Source of the DNA: Pseudomonas vancouverensis
GTDB lineage: Bacteria > Pseudomonadota > Gammaproteobacteria > Pseudomonadales > Pseudomonadaceae
Assembly (NCBI RefSeq): GCF_004348895.1
Contig: NZ_RRZK01000031.1
Span: 1 to 64,000 of the forward strand
Direction of reading: 5' to 3'
Length of the DNA stretch: 64,000 nt
Position 1 is the stretch's first letter. Every line of letters starts with the position of its first letter. A program made the position numbers and the translations under genes. Below the pieces are notes generated by a model. That model did not search any database. It saw only the letters and a list, made by a program, of their open reading frames with translations, and was not told where the DNA came from. Below are positions 50,446 to 60,500 of this stretch, piece by piece.

Positions 50446-52377
50446 TCACCGCCCCTTGCTACGTAAATCGAACACGGGAGCGTTGCCGGACGGCTCGAAC
50501 AACTCGCGCGCCTCGGCCGGTAATAACAACGAGTTGTTCTCCCCGGCCCCTGATCGGCTCAGGTCTCGCAGCGCGTCGTAACGTTGCTGGCTGACCTGCG
50601 ACAGGTCTTCCTTGCTGCGCACGATAGTCGGTCGCAAGAACACCATCAGATTGCTCTTGGTCTGGGTGTCGCGGTTCCAGCGGAACAGCGCGCCCAGGTA
50701 AGGGATGTCGCGCAACAGCGGCACGCCGCTACTCTGGGTGCGTACGCTGTCGCGGATCAGTCCGCCGATCACGATGATTTCGCCATCGTCGGCCAGGATG
50801 GTGCTTTTCAGCGCGCGCTTGTTGGTGATCAGGTCCGAGGAATCAATACCCGACACCGCCGGTGCGATGTCAGAGACCTCCTGTTGAACCTCAAGGCGCA
50901 TGGTCGAGCCTTCGTTGATGTATGGCTTGATCTTGAGGCTGATGCCAACGTCCTTGCGTTCCACGGTGGTGAAGGGGTTGTCGGCACCATTGCTGTTGGT
51001 CGCGTATGAACCGGTCTTGAAGGGTACGTTCTGCCCCACGATGATTTCGGCTTCCTGGTTGTCCAGCGTCAGCAGGCTTGGCGTGGAAAGCAGGTTACTG
51101 TGGGTATTGCTGGCCAGCGCCGAGATCAACGCACCGAAACGGTCACTGCCCAGATTCAGTATCGCCCCTTCCGGGGCAGACTTTTTTTCATCGAAGTTCA
51201 ACCCGCTGACAATGGGAATACCGGTGCCTGGAAAATTGATGAAACCCCTGGCGTCCCCGGCGTTCAGGTTCCATTGCACCCCGACGGCCTCAGAAATATC
51301 ACCGGAAATCTCGACGATGGCGGCATGTATCAGTACCTGGGCGCGAGGCTGATCGAGCTGGCGCACGATGTTTTCGATAGTGCGCACCTGAGCCGGTTCA
51401 GCAATCAGCACCAGGGCATTCTGGCTCTCGTCAGCCTTGATCATGAACGGCGTGCTACTGGCGGTGTCCCGAGCGTTAGCGACGGCGGGAGCCGGTTTTC
51501 TGCCCTGCCCCATGGACTCCAGGATCTCGGCCAACTGCCGCGCATCGCTGTGGCGCAGGCGAATCACCCGCGCGGTGTCCAGGTTTGCCGTGGCCGGCGT
51601 ATCGAGCCCTCGAGCGAGGTCGATCAATCGTTGACGAACGGCGGCGGGGCCGATGAACACAAGGCGATTGGATCGGGTATCAGCCAACACCTGTACCGCC
51701 GACTCGGCATTGCGCTTGCCCAGTGAAGCCTCGATGACCAACGCCATATCCGCCGCCTGCGCATGGTGCAGCTGAAACACGGCATGTCGGTTGTTCTGAC
51801 CCGCGTCCAGTTGCCGGATGACCCCGGCAATGCGGGTGACATTGGCTGCGGTATCGGTCACCACCAAGGCGTTGGCAGACACCGAGGGGCCTACATAGCC
51901 ATTGGCTGAAACCAGCGGCCGCACCAGAGCTGCCAGGTCGGTGGCGCTACCGGTGTCCAGTTCGATGACCCGCGTCACGAACTGCGAGGCGGTGGTGTTT
52001 TTGGAAGCGCCTTGACCCGCACGGGTTTTCGCTTCGGCAACCGGAGTGATGAGAATCCGGTCGCCCTCATCGATCACGGTAAAATTGTGCGCATCGAGCA
52101 CCGAGTAAAACAGTCGGCGCACACCCTCACGGTCCAGCGCCTGCCGGGACATCACCGTGACCCGTCCCGAGACTCTGGGGTCCAGCACCACGGTAGTGCC
52201 GAGCATGGAGGAGATTTCTGTGACGATGTCACGCAACTCGGCATTGTTCATCGCCAACTGCCATTTTTCTTCCTCGGCCTGGAGGGTGCCGGTGAGGAGC
52301 GTGGTCATCATGGCGACGACAAAAAGCACAGGCTGCAAGGCCTGTGCGCCCATAAAGGCTTTCATGAACTTGATCAC
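50446..52377 (-). CDS. gspD: Type II secretion outer-membrane secretin GspD
   Basis: A 643-residue secretin with signal peptide (to about TLQA-EEE, residue 34), the N0 domain (WQLAMNNAELRDIVTEISSM), N1-N3 repeats, and the C-terminal gate (VPFKTGSYAT; VGISLKIKPYINEG; VIGGLIRDSVRTQSSGVPLL). The multimer makes the outer-membrane pore. No pilotin gene was seen nearby, and a clear S-domain is not obvious at the C-terminus. It overlaps gspC by 4 bases. Confidence 0.94.
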   Translation of the reverse strand: MIKFMKAFMGAQALQPVLFVVAMMTTLLTGTLQAEEEKWQLAMNNAELRDIVTEISSMLGTTVVLDPRVSGRVTVMSRQALDREGVRRLFYSVLDAHNFTVIDEGDRILITPVAEAKTRAGQGASKNTTASQFVTRVIELDTGSATDLAALVRPLVSANGYVGPSVSANALVVTDTAANVTRIAGVIRQLDAGQNNRHAVFQLHHAQAADMALVIEASLGKRNAESAVQVLADTRSNRLVFIGPAAVRQRLIDLARGLDTPATANLDTARVIRLRHSDARQLAEILESMGQGRKPAPAVANARDTASSTPFMIKADESQNALVLIAEPAQVRTIENIVRQLDQPRAQVLIHAAIVEISGDISEAVGVQWNLNAGDARGFINFPGTGIPIVSGLNFDEKKSAPEGAILNLGSDRFGALISALASNTHSNLLSTPSLLTLDNQEAEIIVGQNVPFKTGSYATNSNGADNPFTTVERKDVGISLKIKPYINEGSTMRLEVQQEVSDIAPAVSGIDSSDLITNKRALKSTILADDGEIIVIGGLIRDSVRTQSSGVPLLRDIPYLGALFRWNRDTQTKSNLMVFLRPTIVRSKEDLSQVSQQRYDALRDLSRSGAGENNSLLLPAEARELFEPSGNAPVFDLRSKGR

Positions 52378-52907
52378 TCTGAAGGCCCGGAAGAAGGGCG
52401 GAGGAAACGCGCAGGCACGGCGCCAGCCTGATCACCGGGATGAGCCCCGGCTCGGCGCAGATAGGGGGTGGCTGAGGGTAGAAGCGCCAGCACCTCCTCT
52501 CGCCCCTTGCTCCATAACACCACCCGATCGGGCTCGATGCGACGCAATACACTGCCACCCGGCAGCGTCTCGCCCATCTGATAAATACGTGAACCTTGTG
52601 CGTCGGCAATCAATGCCTTGGATACGCCATTGATCACGATAAAGCTCGCATGCAGAAGCAACGGCTCGGCACTGGGCAACAGCTCGACGTTGGCTGCAAG
52701 TCCCAGAACGCTTGCAATCGCATCGGCATTGACATTCTGACCAGACAACGGGGTCGACAGGGCCACTTCGACAGGTGCCTGCGGGACGATGAGGCCGGCG
52801 CGAAAATGCCATTCCTGCCAGACGAGAAACACCCCAAGGCCCAACGGCATCAGGAGCAAGAAGCCGTTGAGCCACGCCCCAACCGTGAGGGAAAGTTTTA
52901 CTGTCAC
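52374..52907 (-). CDS. gspC: Type II secretion protein GspC
   Basis: A 177-residue inner-membrane protein: membrane helix at about 13-30, then a homology-region domain (about 60-145: SFIVINGVSKALIADAQGSR) that binds GspD N0. It ends without a PDZ or long coiled-coil domain, which some GspC proteins use for substrate choice. GTG start at 52907. It is the first gene of the T2SS operon, 145 bases after the LPMO gene on the same strand. Confidence 0.82.
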   Translation of the reverse strand: MTVKLSLTVGAWLNGFLLLMPLGLGVFLVWQEWHFRAGLIVPQAPVEVALSTPLSGQNVNADAIASVLGLAANVELLPSAEPLLLHASFIVINGVSKALIADAQGSRIYQMGETLPGGSVLRRIEPDRVVLWSKGREEVLALLPSATPYLRRAGAHPGDQAGAVPARFLRPSSGPSE

Positions 52908-53006
52908 TCAAACTGCCCGCACGCGGACGCTGCGCAGCAAAGACAAATGCAGCCCGGTGGAAACCGAAATTTTCATTTTTCAACTCGTTCAGCTGGGAGG
53001 TATAAG

Positions 53007-53038
53007 CCCTCAGGCGACCGGAATGGATCGCCCGAAGG
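53007..53038 (-). other. Hairpin between the LPMO gene and gspC
   Basis: Eleven-bp stem with two G-U pairs (CCCTCAGGCGA and TCGCCCGAAGG on the + strand) and a 10-base loop, 15-46 bases downstream of the LPMO stop. It lacks a U tract, so it could set a partial read-through from the enzyme gene into the secretion operon. Confidence 0.45.
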
Positions 53039-53052
53039 GTGACGCAAGAGAC

Positions 53053-54519
53053 TTACAGCTTGTTCCAGGCCATATGCCAGTGAGCCCCTATGCCCGGCTC
53101 ATAACCATTGGCACTCGGGCTGTATTGCTTGCAGTAGCCAGACTCAGGGAAAGGTTTGCACTCGAAGACTTCGCCGGTTTTCGGTTGCAGTACTTTGGTA
53201 CCGGCGGTGTAGTTGCCGAGGCCTTCGGGGAACACGAAGTCATACTCGGTGCCCGCACCTTCGCCGGTCAGTTGAGTGGGCTGGTTATCCTGGCGAGTGG
53301 TGCGGCCATCCAGTGTGGTGCCGACCAACGTCAAGGTGTGTGTACCCGGATTGCTGCGAACATCCATGGCCAGCCAGGTTGAGCCACTGGCCACTTGTGC
53401 CGCCGTTGTGCCCACTGGTTTGTTGTTCTGATCGAACAGGGTGGCTTCGACGTTCATCGGGCGATTCGAAATCATGCTGAAATCGACTTTGACCTGACCT
53501 TTATCCAGCTTGTACTCGGCTTGCTGAGCAGCCACCGACATGCGCGCAGCCGTGTCTTCCTTCATGTCCAGTTGCACTTCGTAGCGAATGACGCCGCTTT
53601 CTTTTTGGGCATACAGACTGTTGCTGCCTTTGGCCGGTTCGATGTTGCCGTTTTCATCACGGACACCGGCACGAATGAGGGTGTGAGTCGCATTGATTTT
53701 TTCCGCCAGTTTGAACGCCCAGTTTTGCGGGGTGCCCTCTTCGGCCTTGTCGATACTGATTTCAACGCTGTAGTTCGGGCTCTCGCCATTGGCTGAGAAT
53801 GCACGGGCCTTGACCTTGTCACCCACCAGCAACGTGGTAGCCGGGGCAAGGCTGCCCACCGGCGACCAGCCGCCCGGCAGGTCGGCTTCAGCGAGGATGT
53901 TCACATCCGCCACGTTGTAAAACGCAGCATCGGTATCACCCACAGTCCAGATCGCCAGGATGATGTGTTGACCGGATTTGTCGGCAGGAATGGTGCAGTT
54001 GTGTTTGTCGCTGTCGGACGGCTTCTGGTTGCCACCGTCAATGGTGCAGAACGGCGTGCTTTCGAAGGTGGCGCGCTTGATGGACTCGTTCGGGTTCCAG
54101 CCGTTGCGGGTGATGAAATACTCATGCTTGGTGGCCGGGTGAACGGCGGTGTAGCGCCATTGGAACGCAGTGTTGCGATCCTTGATTTCCGTCAGGTGCC
54201 AACGTACGGCGGACTGGGCGTCCATGGCTGAGAACAGCGAGTGACCACCGCTGGCAATCTTGCCATCAACTGGCCCCTGTAAGGGTGCACCACCGACACC
54301 TGCCGGAAAGCCCTTGAAGGTTTCACCGACACTTTGCGGCTCGTATTGCGCACCGCCGCAGTGGGTATTCAAGCCTTTCTGGCAAGCCAGTGCGCGTGAT
54401 GGTGGCACTTCCAGATAGCCATGGGCAGAGGCGATTTGCGAAGTCAGCATTACCGACAACAGGACGATCGACGAAGTGCATGCGGTCAATGCACTTCGCT
54501 TGTCAAAAGTCATTTTCAT
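53053..54519 (-). CDS. gbpA: GbpA-type chitin-active lytic polysaccharide monooxygenase (AA10), multidomain
   Basis: A 488-residue secreted protein. The signal peptide ends after Ala32, leaving His33 as N-terminus (HGYLEVPPSRALAC), which with His93 (IASGGHSLF) makes the copper histidine brace of AA10 enzymes. The AA10 domain runs to about 205; then come GbpA2-like and a third middle domain (about 215-415) and a C-terminal Trp/Cys-containing chitin-binding module (about 435-488). The domain order resembles Vibrio GbpA and Pseudomonas CbpD/CbpE. Such proteins leave the cell through type II secretion, and the gspC-M operon begins 145 bases downstream on the same strand. Confidence 0.93.
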   Translation of the reverse strand: MKMTFDKRSALTACTSSIVLLSVMLTSQIASAHGYLEVPPSRALACQKGLNTHCGGAQYEPQSVGETFKGFPAGVGGAPLQGPVDGKIASGGHSLFSAMDAQSAVRWHLTEIKDRNTAFQWRYTAVHPATKHEYFITRNGWNPNESIKRATFESTPFCTIDGGNQKPSDSDKHNCTIPADKSGQHIILAIWTVGDTDAAFYNVADVNILAEADLPGGWSPVGSLAPATTLLVGDKVKARAFSANGESPNYSVEISIDKAEEGTPQNWAFKLAEKINATHTLIRAGVRDENGNIEPAKGSNSLYAQKESGVIRYEVQLDMKEDTAARMSVAAQQAEYKLDKGQVKVDFSMISNRPMNVEATLFDQNNKPVGTTAAQVASGSTWLAMDVRSNPGTHTLTLVGTTLDGRTTRQDNQPTQLTGEGAGTEYDFVFPEGLGNYTAGTKVLQPKTGEVFECKPFPESGYCKQYSPSANGYEPGIGAHWHMAWNKL

Positions 54520-54758
54520 GGTGTTTTCCAGGCTTTTTTATCGAAAACAAGGCGTCTTGTGGGGCAACGATGCTTTCTTCTTTTTGGATCCGGCATTACG
54601 CCGGACAAGGGCCTGGAACCTTACGGGGAGTGGCAAATTTTCTATGTAGGAGTAATCGGCGGACACTGAGGGAACTGTCTCACGATCCTTTTTTCCGACG
54701 ACTGATTGAAAGTTTCCTATAGCAGGGGATGGGAATAACCCGTGCCTTTTCAGCAGCA
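54520..54758. promoter_or_regulatory. Upstream region of the LPMO gene
   Basis: This 239-bp stretch carries the LPMO promoter and, with it, perhaps that of the secretion operon. It includes an inverted repeat TCCGGC-ATTAC-GCCGGA at about 54588-54604. No confident sigma-70 or sigma-54 element was found. Confidence 0.35.
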
Positions 54759-54793
54759 TAAAAAAACCTGTCCGGCACGAGGCGGGACAGGTT
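54759..54793 (-). terminator. Rho-independent terminator of hemE
   Basis: On the minus strand AAACCTGTCC pairs exactly with GGACAGGTTT around an 11-base loop, followed by a T run. It lies about 20 bases past the hemE stop. Confidence 0.88.
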
Positions 54794-54813
54794 TCTGCTA
54801 AAACTTAAACGCC

Positions 54814-55881
54814 TTACACGTGATACTGAGCCGACAACTCATGCACCGCACGCAGGAACGCACCCGCGTGCTCCGGGTCGACTTCCGGCGTGATGCCATG
54901 ACCCAGGTTGAACACGTGTCCACTGCCCTTGCCATAGCTGGCGAGGATACGGCCGACCTCGGCGCGAATCGCTTCGGGTTTTGCGTACAGCACGGTCGGG
55001 TCCATGTTGCCTTGCAGCGCAACCTTGTCACCGACCCGGGCACGGGCGTTGCCAATGTCGCAGGTCCAGTCCAGGCCCAGCGCGTCGGCGCCGGCCTCGG
55101 CGATGCTTTCCAGCCACAGACCGCCGTTCTTGGTGAACAGGATCACCGGCACCTTGCGACCTTCGTGCTCGCGGATCAGGCCGCTGACGATTTTCTTCAT
55201 GTAGGCCAGGGAGAACTCCTGATACGCCGCCGCCGACAGGTTGCCGCCCCAGGTGTCGAAGATCTGCACCGCTTGCGCACCGGCCATGATCTGGCCGTTG
55301 AGGTAGCTGGTGACCGACTGCGCGAGTTTATCGAGCAGCAGGTGCATGGCTTGCGGGTTGTCGTAGAGCATGGCCTTGGTCTTGCGGAAGTCTTTCGACG
55401 AGCCGCCTTCGACCATGTAGGTGGCCAGGGTCCATGGGCTGCCGGAGAAACCAATCAGCGGCACGCGGCCGTTCAGTTCGCGGCGGATGGTGCTGACCGC
55501 GTCCATCACGTAGCCCAGGTCTTTCTGTGGATCGGGGATCGGCAGGGCTTCGATGTCGGCCAGGGTGCTGACGACTTTCTTGAAGCGCGGACCTTCGCCG
55601 GTTTCGAAGTACAGGCCCTGGCCCATGGCATCGGGGATGGTCAGGATGTCGGAAAAGAGGATCGCCGCGTCCAGTTGTGGATAACGGTCGAGGGGTTGCA
55701 TCGTGACTTCGCAAGCGAACGCCGGGTTCATGCACAGGCTCATGAAATCGCCGGCCTTGGCACGGCTGGCGCGGTATTCAGGCAGGTAGCGACCGGCCTG
55801 ACGCATCATCCACACAGGGGTGACGTCTACGGGTTGCTTGAGCAGGGCGCGCAGGAAACGGTCGTTCTTCAGGGCAGTCAT
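54814..55881 (-). CDS. hemE: Uroporphyrinogen III decarboxylase HemE
   Basis: A 355-residue cytosolic enzyme of haem biosynthesis that removes four carboxyls from uroporphyrinogen III. Signatures PVWMMRQAGRYLPEYR (N-terminal substrate loop) and LIGFSGSPWTLATYM are intact, and the length matches the family (354-355). It follows gltD on the same strand but is separated from it by 251 bp with a REPIN, so is probably transcribed separately; a strong terminator follows. Confidence 0.97.
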   Translation of the reverse strand: MTALKNDRFLRALLKQPVDVTPVWMMRQAGRYLPEYRASRAKAGDFMSLCMNPAFACEVTMQPLDRYPQLDAAILFSDILTIPDAMGQGLYFETGEGPRFKKVVSTLADIEALPIPDPQKDLGYVMDAVSTIRRELNGRVPLIGFSGSPWTLATYMVEGGSSKDFRKTKAMLYDNPQAMHLLLDKLAQSVTSYLNGQIMAGAQAVQIFDTWGGNLSAAAYQEFSLAYMKKIVSGLIREHEGRKVPVILFTKNGGLWLESIAEAGADALGLDWTCDIGNARARVGDKVALQGNMDPTVLYAKPEAIRAEVGRILASYGKGSGHVFNLGHGITPEVDPEHAGAFLRAVHELSAQYHV

Positions 55882-56014
55882 GTCGGCATCCGGAAAAAAA
55901 GTGCGGGCATTTTCTCAGAGCCGGGCGCAAAAGGCACGGATACAGCTCAGCCTTTTGTCTATCGGGTCAATTTGTCGCGGCCGAAAACAGCCATTTGCAA
56001 CACCACGAAACAAC

Positions 56015-56104
56015 TGTGGGAGCGAGCTTGCTCGCGATGAGGGCCTCACATTCAACATCTCTGCTGACTGATGCACCGCTATCGCGAGCAAGCTCGCTCC
56101 CACA
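56015..56104. repeat. REPIN between gltD and hemE
   Basis: TGTGGGAGCGAGCTTGCTCG at 56015 and its exact inverse ending at 56104 form a 90-base inverted pair, the same family as 6358-6447 and 20502-20590. Confidence 0.9.
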
Positions 56105-56132
56105 GGGATATTGCATTGGGTTCCGGGCGGGG

Positions 56133-57551
56133 TTAGACGCCCAGATAGTCGAGGATCCCTTCCGCCGCATTACGGCCTTCGAAGATCGCCGTCACCACCA
56201 GGTCAGAACCGCGCACCATGTCGCCACCGGCGAAGATTTTCGGGTTGCTGGTCTGGTGCTTGTACTGACCTTGTTCCGGTGCCACGACGCGGCCCTGGCT
56301 GTCGGTCTGGATCTCGAACTGCTCGAACCACGGCGCCGGGCTCGGACGGAAACCGAAAGCGATGACCACGGCGTCGGCCGGGATGATCTCTTCGGAGCCC
56401 GGGATCGGCTCGGGGCTGCGGCGGCCACGGGCGTCCGGTTCGCCGAGACGGGTCTCGACCACCTTCACGCCTTCTACCTTGTCTTCGCCGACAATGGCGA
56501 TCGGCTGGCGGTTGTAGAGGAATTTCACGCCTTCTTCCTTGGCGTTCTTCACCTCTTTGCGCGAGCCCGGCATGTTCGCTTCGTCACGACGATAGGCACA
56601 GGTCACCGACTTGGCGCCCTGACGGATCGAGGTACGGTTGCAGTCCATCGCCGTGTCGCCACCACCGAGGACCACGACCTTCTTGCCCTTCATGTCGACG
56701 AAATCTTCCGGCGACTTTTCGAAGCCCAGGTTGCGGTTGACGTTGGCGATCAGGAAGTCCAGCGCGTCGTACACGCCGGGCAGGTCCTCACCGGCAAAAC
56801 CGCCTTTCATGTAGGTGTAAGTGCCCATGCCCATGAACACCGCATCGTATTCGGCGAGCAGTTGCTCCATGGTCACGTCCTTGCCAACCTCGGTGTTGAG
56901 GCGGAATTCGATGCCCATGCCGGTGAAGACTTCGCGACGATTGCTCAGCACGGTCTTTTCCAGCTTGAACTCGGGGATGCCGAAGGTCAGCAGACCGCCG
57001 ATTTCCGGGTTCTTGTCGAACACCACCGGGGTCACGCCACCACGCACCAGCACGTCGGCACAACCCAGGCCCGCCGGGCCCGCGCCGATGATCGCGACGC
57101 GCTTGCCCGTCGGCTTGACCTTGGACATGTCCGGGCGCCAGCCCATGGCGAACGCGGTGTCGGTGATGTACTTCTCCACCGAACCGATGGTCACCGCGCC
57201 GAAGCCGTCATTGAGGGTGCAGGCACCCTCGCACAGACGATCCTGCGGGCACACCCGGCCGCAGACTTCCGGCAGGGTGTTGGTCTGGTGCGACAGCTCG
57301 GCGGCCTGAAGGATGTTGCCTTCGGCCACCAGCTTCAGCCAGTTGGGAATGAAGTTGTGCACCGGGCACTTCCATTCGCAATACGGGTTACCGCAACCCA
57401 GGCAGCGGTGGGCCTGGTCGGCCGACTGCTGGGGTTTGAACGGTTCGTAGATTTCCACGAACTCTTTCTTGCGTTGACGCAACAGTTTCTTCTTCGGATC
57501 CTTGCGCCCGACCTCGATGAACTGGAAGTCATTATTCAGACGTTCAGCCAT
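56133..57551 (-). CDS. gltD: Glutamate synthase (NADPH) small subunit GltD
   Basis: A 472-residue FAD/iron-sulfur subunit that takes electrons from NADPH and passes them to GltB. The N-terminal Cys cluster CLGCGNPYCEWKCPVHN and a second one (GRVCPQDRLCEGAC) bind 4Fe-4S clusters; VAIIGAGPAGLGCADVLVR is the FAD fold and VVLGGGDTAMDCNRTS the NADPH fold. It begins 32 bases after gltB, forming the gltBD operon. Confidence 0.97.
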   Translation of the reverse strand: MAERLNNDFQFIEVGRKDPKKKLLRQRKKEFVEIYEPFKPQQSADQAHRCLGCGNPYCEWKCPVHNFIPNWLKLVAEGNILQAAELSHQTNTLPEVCGRVCPQDRLCEGACTLNDGFGAVTIGSVEKYITDTAFAMGWRPDMSKVKPTGKRVAIIGAGPAGLGCADVLVRGGVTPVVFDKNPEIGGLLTFGIPEFKLEKTVLSNRREVFTGMGIEFRLNTEVGKDVTMEQLLAEYDAVFMGMGTYTYMKGGFAGEDLPGVYDALDFLIANVNRNLGFEKSPEDFVDMKGKKVVVLGGGDTAMDCNRTSIRQGAKSVTCAYRRDEANMPGSRKEVKNAKEEGVKFLYNRQPIAIVGEDKVEGVKVVETRLGEPDARGRRSPEPIPGSEEIIPADAVVIAFGFRPSPAPWFEQFEIQTDSQGRVVAPEQGQYKHQTSNPKIFAGGDMVRGSDLVVTAIFEGRNAAEGILDYLGV

Positions 57552-57583
57552 TTTAAAACCTCATCAAACTCTTCAGGCGCATA

Positions 57584-60500
57584 TCACTGCGGGTTGGCAC
57601 GGGTGCTGGAAAGCAACGACTTCAGGGAGGCAGCCTTGGGCTTGACCAACCAGAAACGGCGCACGTAATCGTCGAGGTTCTCGGCGAGTTCACGACCCCA
57701 CTCGCTGTCGGTTTCCTCAACGTACTCGTTCAGCACGCGTTGCAGGTGGCTACGGTAGGCCTCCATCGCCTCGCCGCTGATCCGCTGGATTTCCACCAGT
57801 TCGTGGTTGACCCGGTCAACGAAGGTGTTGTCCTGGTCGAGCACGTAGGCGAAACCGCCGGTCATGCCAGAGCCGAAGTTGTAACCGGTCTTGCCCAATA
57901 CGCAGACGAAACCACCGGTCATATACTCGCAGCAGTGATCACCAGTGCCTTCCACAACTGTGTGGGCACCGGAGTTACGCACGGCGAAACGCTCGCCCGC
58001 GGTGCCAGCGGCGAACAGCTTGCCGCCGGTGGCGCCGTACAGGCAGGTGTTGCCGATGATGGCACTGTCCTGGGTGCGGTAGACGCTGCCTTTCGGCGGC
58101 ACGATCACCAGCTTGCCGCCGGTCATGCCTTTGCCGACATAGTCGTTGGCGTCGCCTTCCAGGTACATGTTCAGACCGCCGGCGTTCCACACGCCGAAGC
58201 TTTGGCCAGCCGTGCCCTTGAAGCGGAAGGTGATCGGCGCGTTGGCCATGCCCTGGTTGCCGTGTTTGCGCGCGATTTCGCCGGAAATCCGTGCACCGAT
58301 CGAACGGTCGCAGTTACAGATATCCAGGGCGAACTCGGCACCGCTCAGGTCGTTGATCGCCGAGGTGGCCATGCTGACCATCTTCTCGGCCAGCAGGCCT
58401 TTGTCGAACGGCGGGTTGCGGTCCACACCACAGAACTGCGGCTTGTCCGCCGGCACATGGTCGCTGCCCAGCAATGGGGTCAGGTCCAGGTGATGCTGTT
58501 TCTCGGTTTGCCCATTGAGGACTTCCAGCAGATCGGTACGGCCGATCAGCTCTTCGAGGGAGCGCACACCCAGTTTCGCCAGCCACTCACGGGTTTCCTC
58601 GGCGACATAGGTGAAGAAGTTCACCACCATGTCGACGGTACCGATGTAGTGATCCTTGCGCAGCTTCTCGTTCTGGGTCGCAACGCCGGTGGCGCAGTTG
58701 TTCAGGTGGCAGATACGCAGGTATTTGCAGCCCAGGGCGATCATTGGCGCGGTGCCGAAGCCGAAGCTTTCAGCGCCGAGGATCGCCGCCTTGATCACGT
58801 CGAGGCCGGTTTTCAGGCCGCCGTCGGTCTGCACCCGGACTTTGCCGCGCAGGTCGTTGCCACGCAGGGTCTGGTGGGTTTCGGCCAGGCCGAGCTCCCA
58901 CGGCGCGCCTGCGTATTTGATCGAAGTCAGCGGCGATGCACCGGTACCACCGTCGTAGCCGGAGATGGTGATCAGGTCCGCATAGGCCTTGGCCACACCG
59001 GCGGCGATGGTGCCGACGCCCGCTTCTGCCACCAGCTTCACCGAGACCAGCGCCTGCGGGTTGACTTGTTTCAGGTCGAAAATCAGCTGCGACAAGTCTT
59101 CAATCGAGTAGATGTCGTGGTGCGGCGGCGGTGAAATCAGGGTCACGCCCGGCACTGCGTAACGCAGCTTGGCGATCAGACCGTTCACTTTACCGCCTGG
59201 CAGTTGACCACCCTCGCCCGGCTTGGCGCCTTGGGCGACCTTGATCTGCAACACTTCGGCGTTGACCAGGTATTCCGGGGTCACACCGAAACGGCCAGTG
59301 GCAACCTGTTTGATTTTCGAGCTCTTGATGGTGCCGTAGCGCGCCGGGTCTTCGCCGCCTTCGCCGGAGTTGGAACGCGCACCGAGGCGGTTCATGGCTT
59401 CGGCCAGGGCTTCGTGAGCTTCCGGCGACAGGGCGCCCAGGGAAATACCCGCCGAATCGAAGCGCTTGAGCACCGATTCCAGCGGCTCCACTTCGCTGAT
59501 ATCCAGCGGCGTGTCGAGGGTTTTGACTTTCAGCAGGTCGCGGATCATCGACACCGGACGGTTGTCCACCAGCGAGGTGTATTCCTTGAACTTGCTGTAA
59601 TCACCCTGCTGCACGGCGGCTTGCAGGGTGTTGACCACGTCCGGGTTGTAGGCGTGGTATTCGCCACCGTGGACGAATTTCAGCAGACCGCCTTGCTGGA
59701 TCGGCTTGCGCGGACTCCAGGCTTCTACGGCCAGGGCTTTTTGCTCAGCTTCGATGTCGACAAAACGCGCGCCCTTGATCCGGCTCGGCACGCCCTTGAA
59801 GCTCAGGTTGCAAACTTCTTCGGACAGACCGATCGCTTCGAACAGCTGTGCGCCGCGATAGGACGTGATGGTCGAGATACCCATCTTCGACAGGATCTTG
59901 AGCAGGCCCTTGGTGATGCCTTTACGGTAGTTCTTGAACACCTCATAGAGGTCGCCCAGCACTTCACCGGTACGGATCAGGTCACCCAGCACTTCGTACG
60001 CAAGGAACGGATAAACGGCGGAGGCGCCGAAACCGACCAGTACGGCAAAGTGATGCGGGTCACGCGCGGTCGCTGTTTCCACGAGGATGTTGGAGTCGCA
60101 ACGCAGGCCTTTTTCGGTCAGGCGATGGTGCACCGCGCCGGTAGCGAGCGAAGCATGGATCGGCAACTTGCCCGGGGCGATGTGACGGTCACTCAAGACC
60201 ACCTGGGTACGACCGGAACGCACGGCTTCTTCAGCCTGATCGGCCACGTTGCGGATCGCCGCTTCGAGGCCAACACTTTCGTCGTAGTTGAGGTCGATGA
60301 TCGCGCGCTCGAAGCCCGGGCGATCAAGGTTCATCAGCGAACGCCACTTGGCCGGGGAAATGATCGGCGAGCTGAGGATCACGCGCGAGGCGTGTTCCGG
60401 CGATTCCTGGAAGATGTTGCGCTCGGCACCGAGGCAGATTTCCAGCGACATGACGATGGCTTCACGCAGCGGGTCGATCGGCGGGTTGGTGACCTGCGCG

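Noticed and set aside
6358..56104. Recurring short palindromes suggesting a CRISPR array
   Set aside because: The repeats are scattered REP/REPIN pairs in separate gaps, without regular spacers or cas genes.
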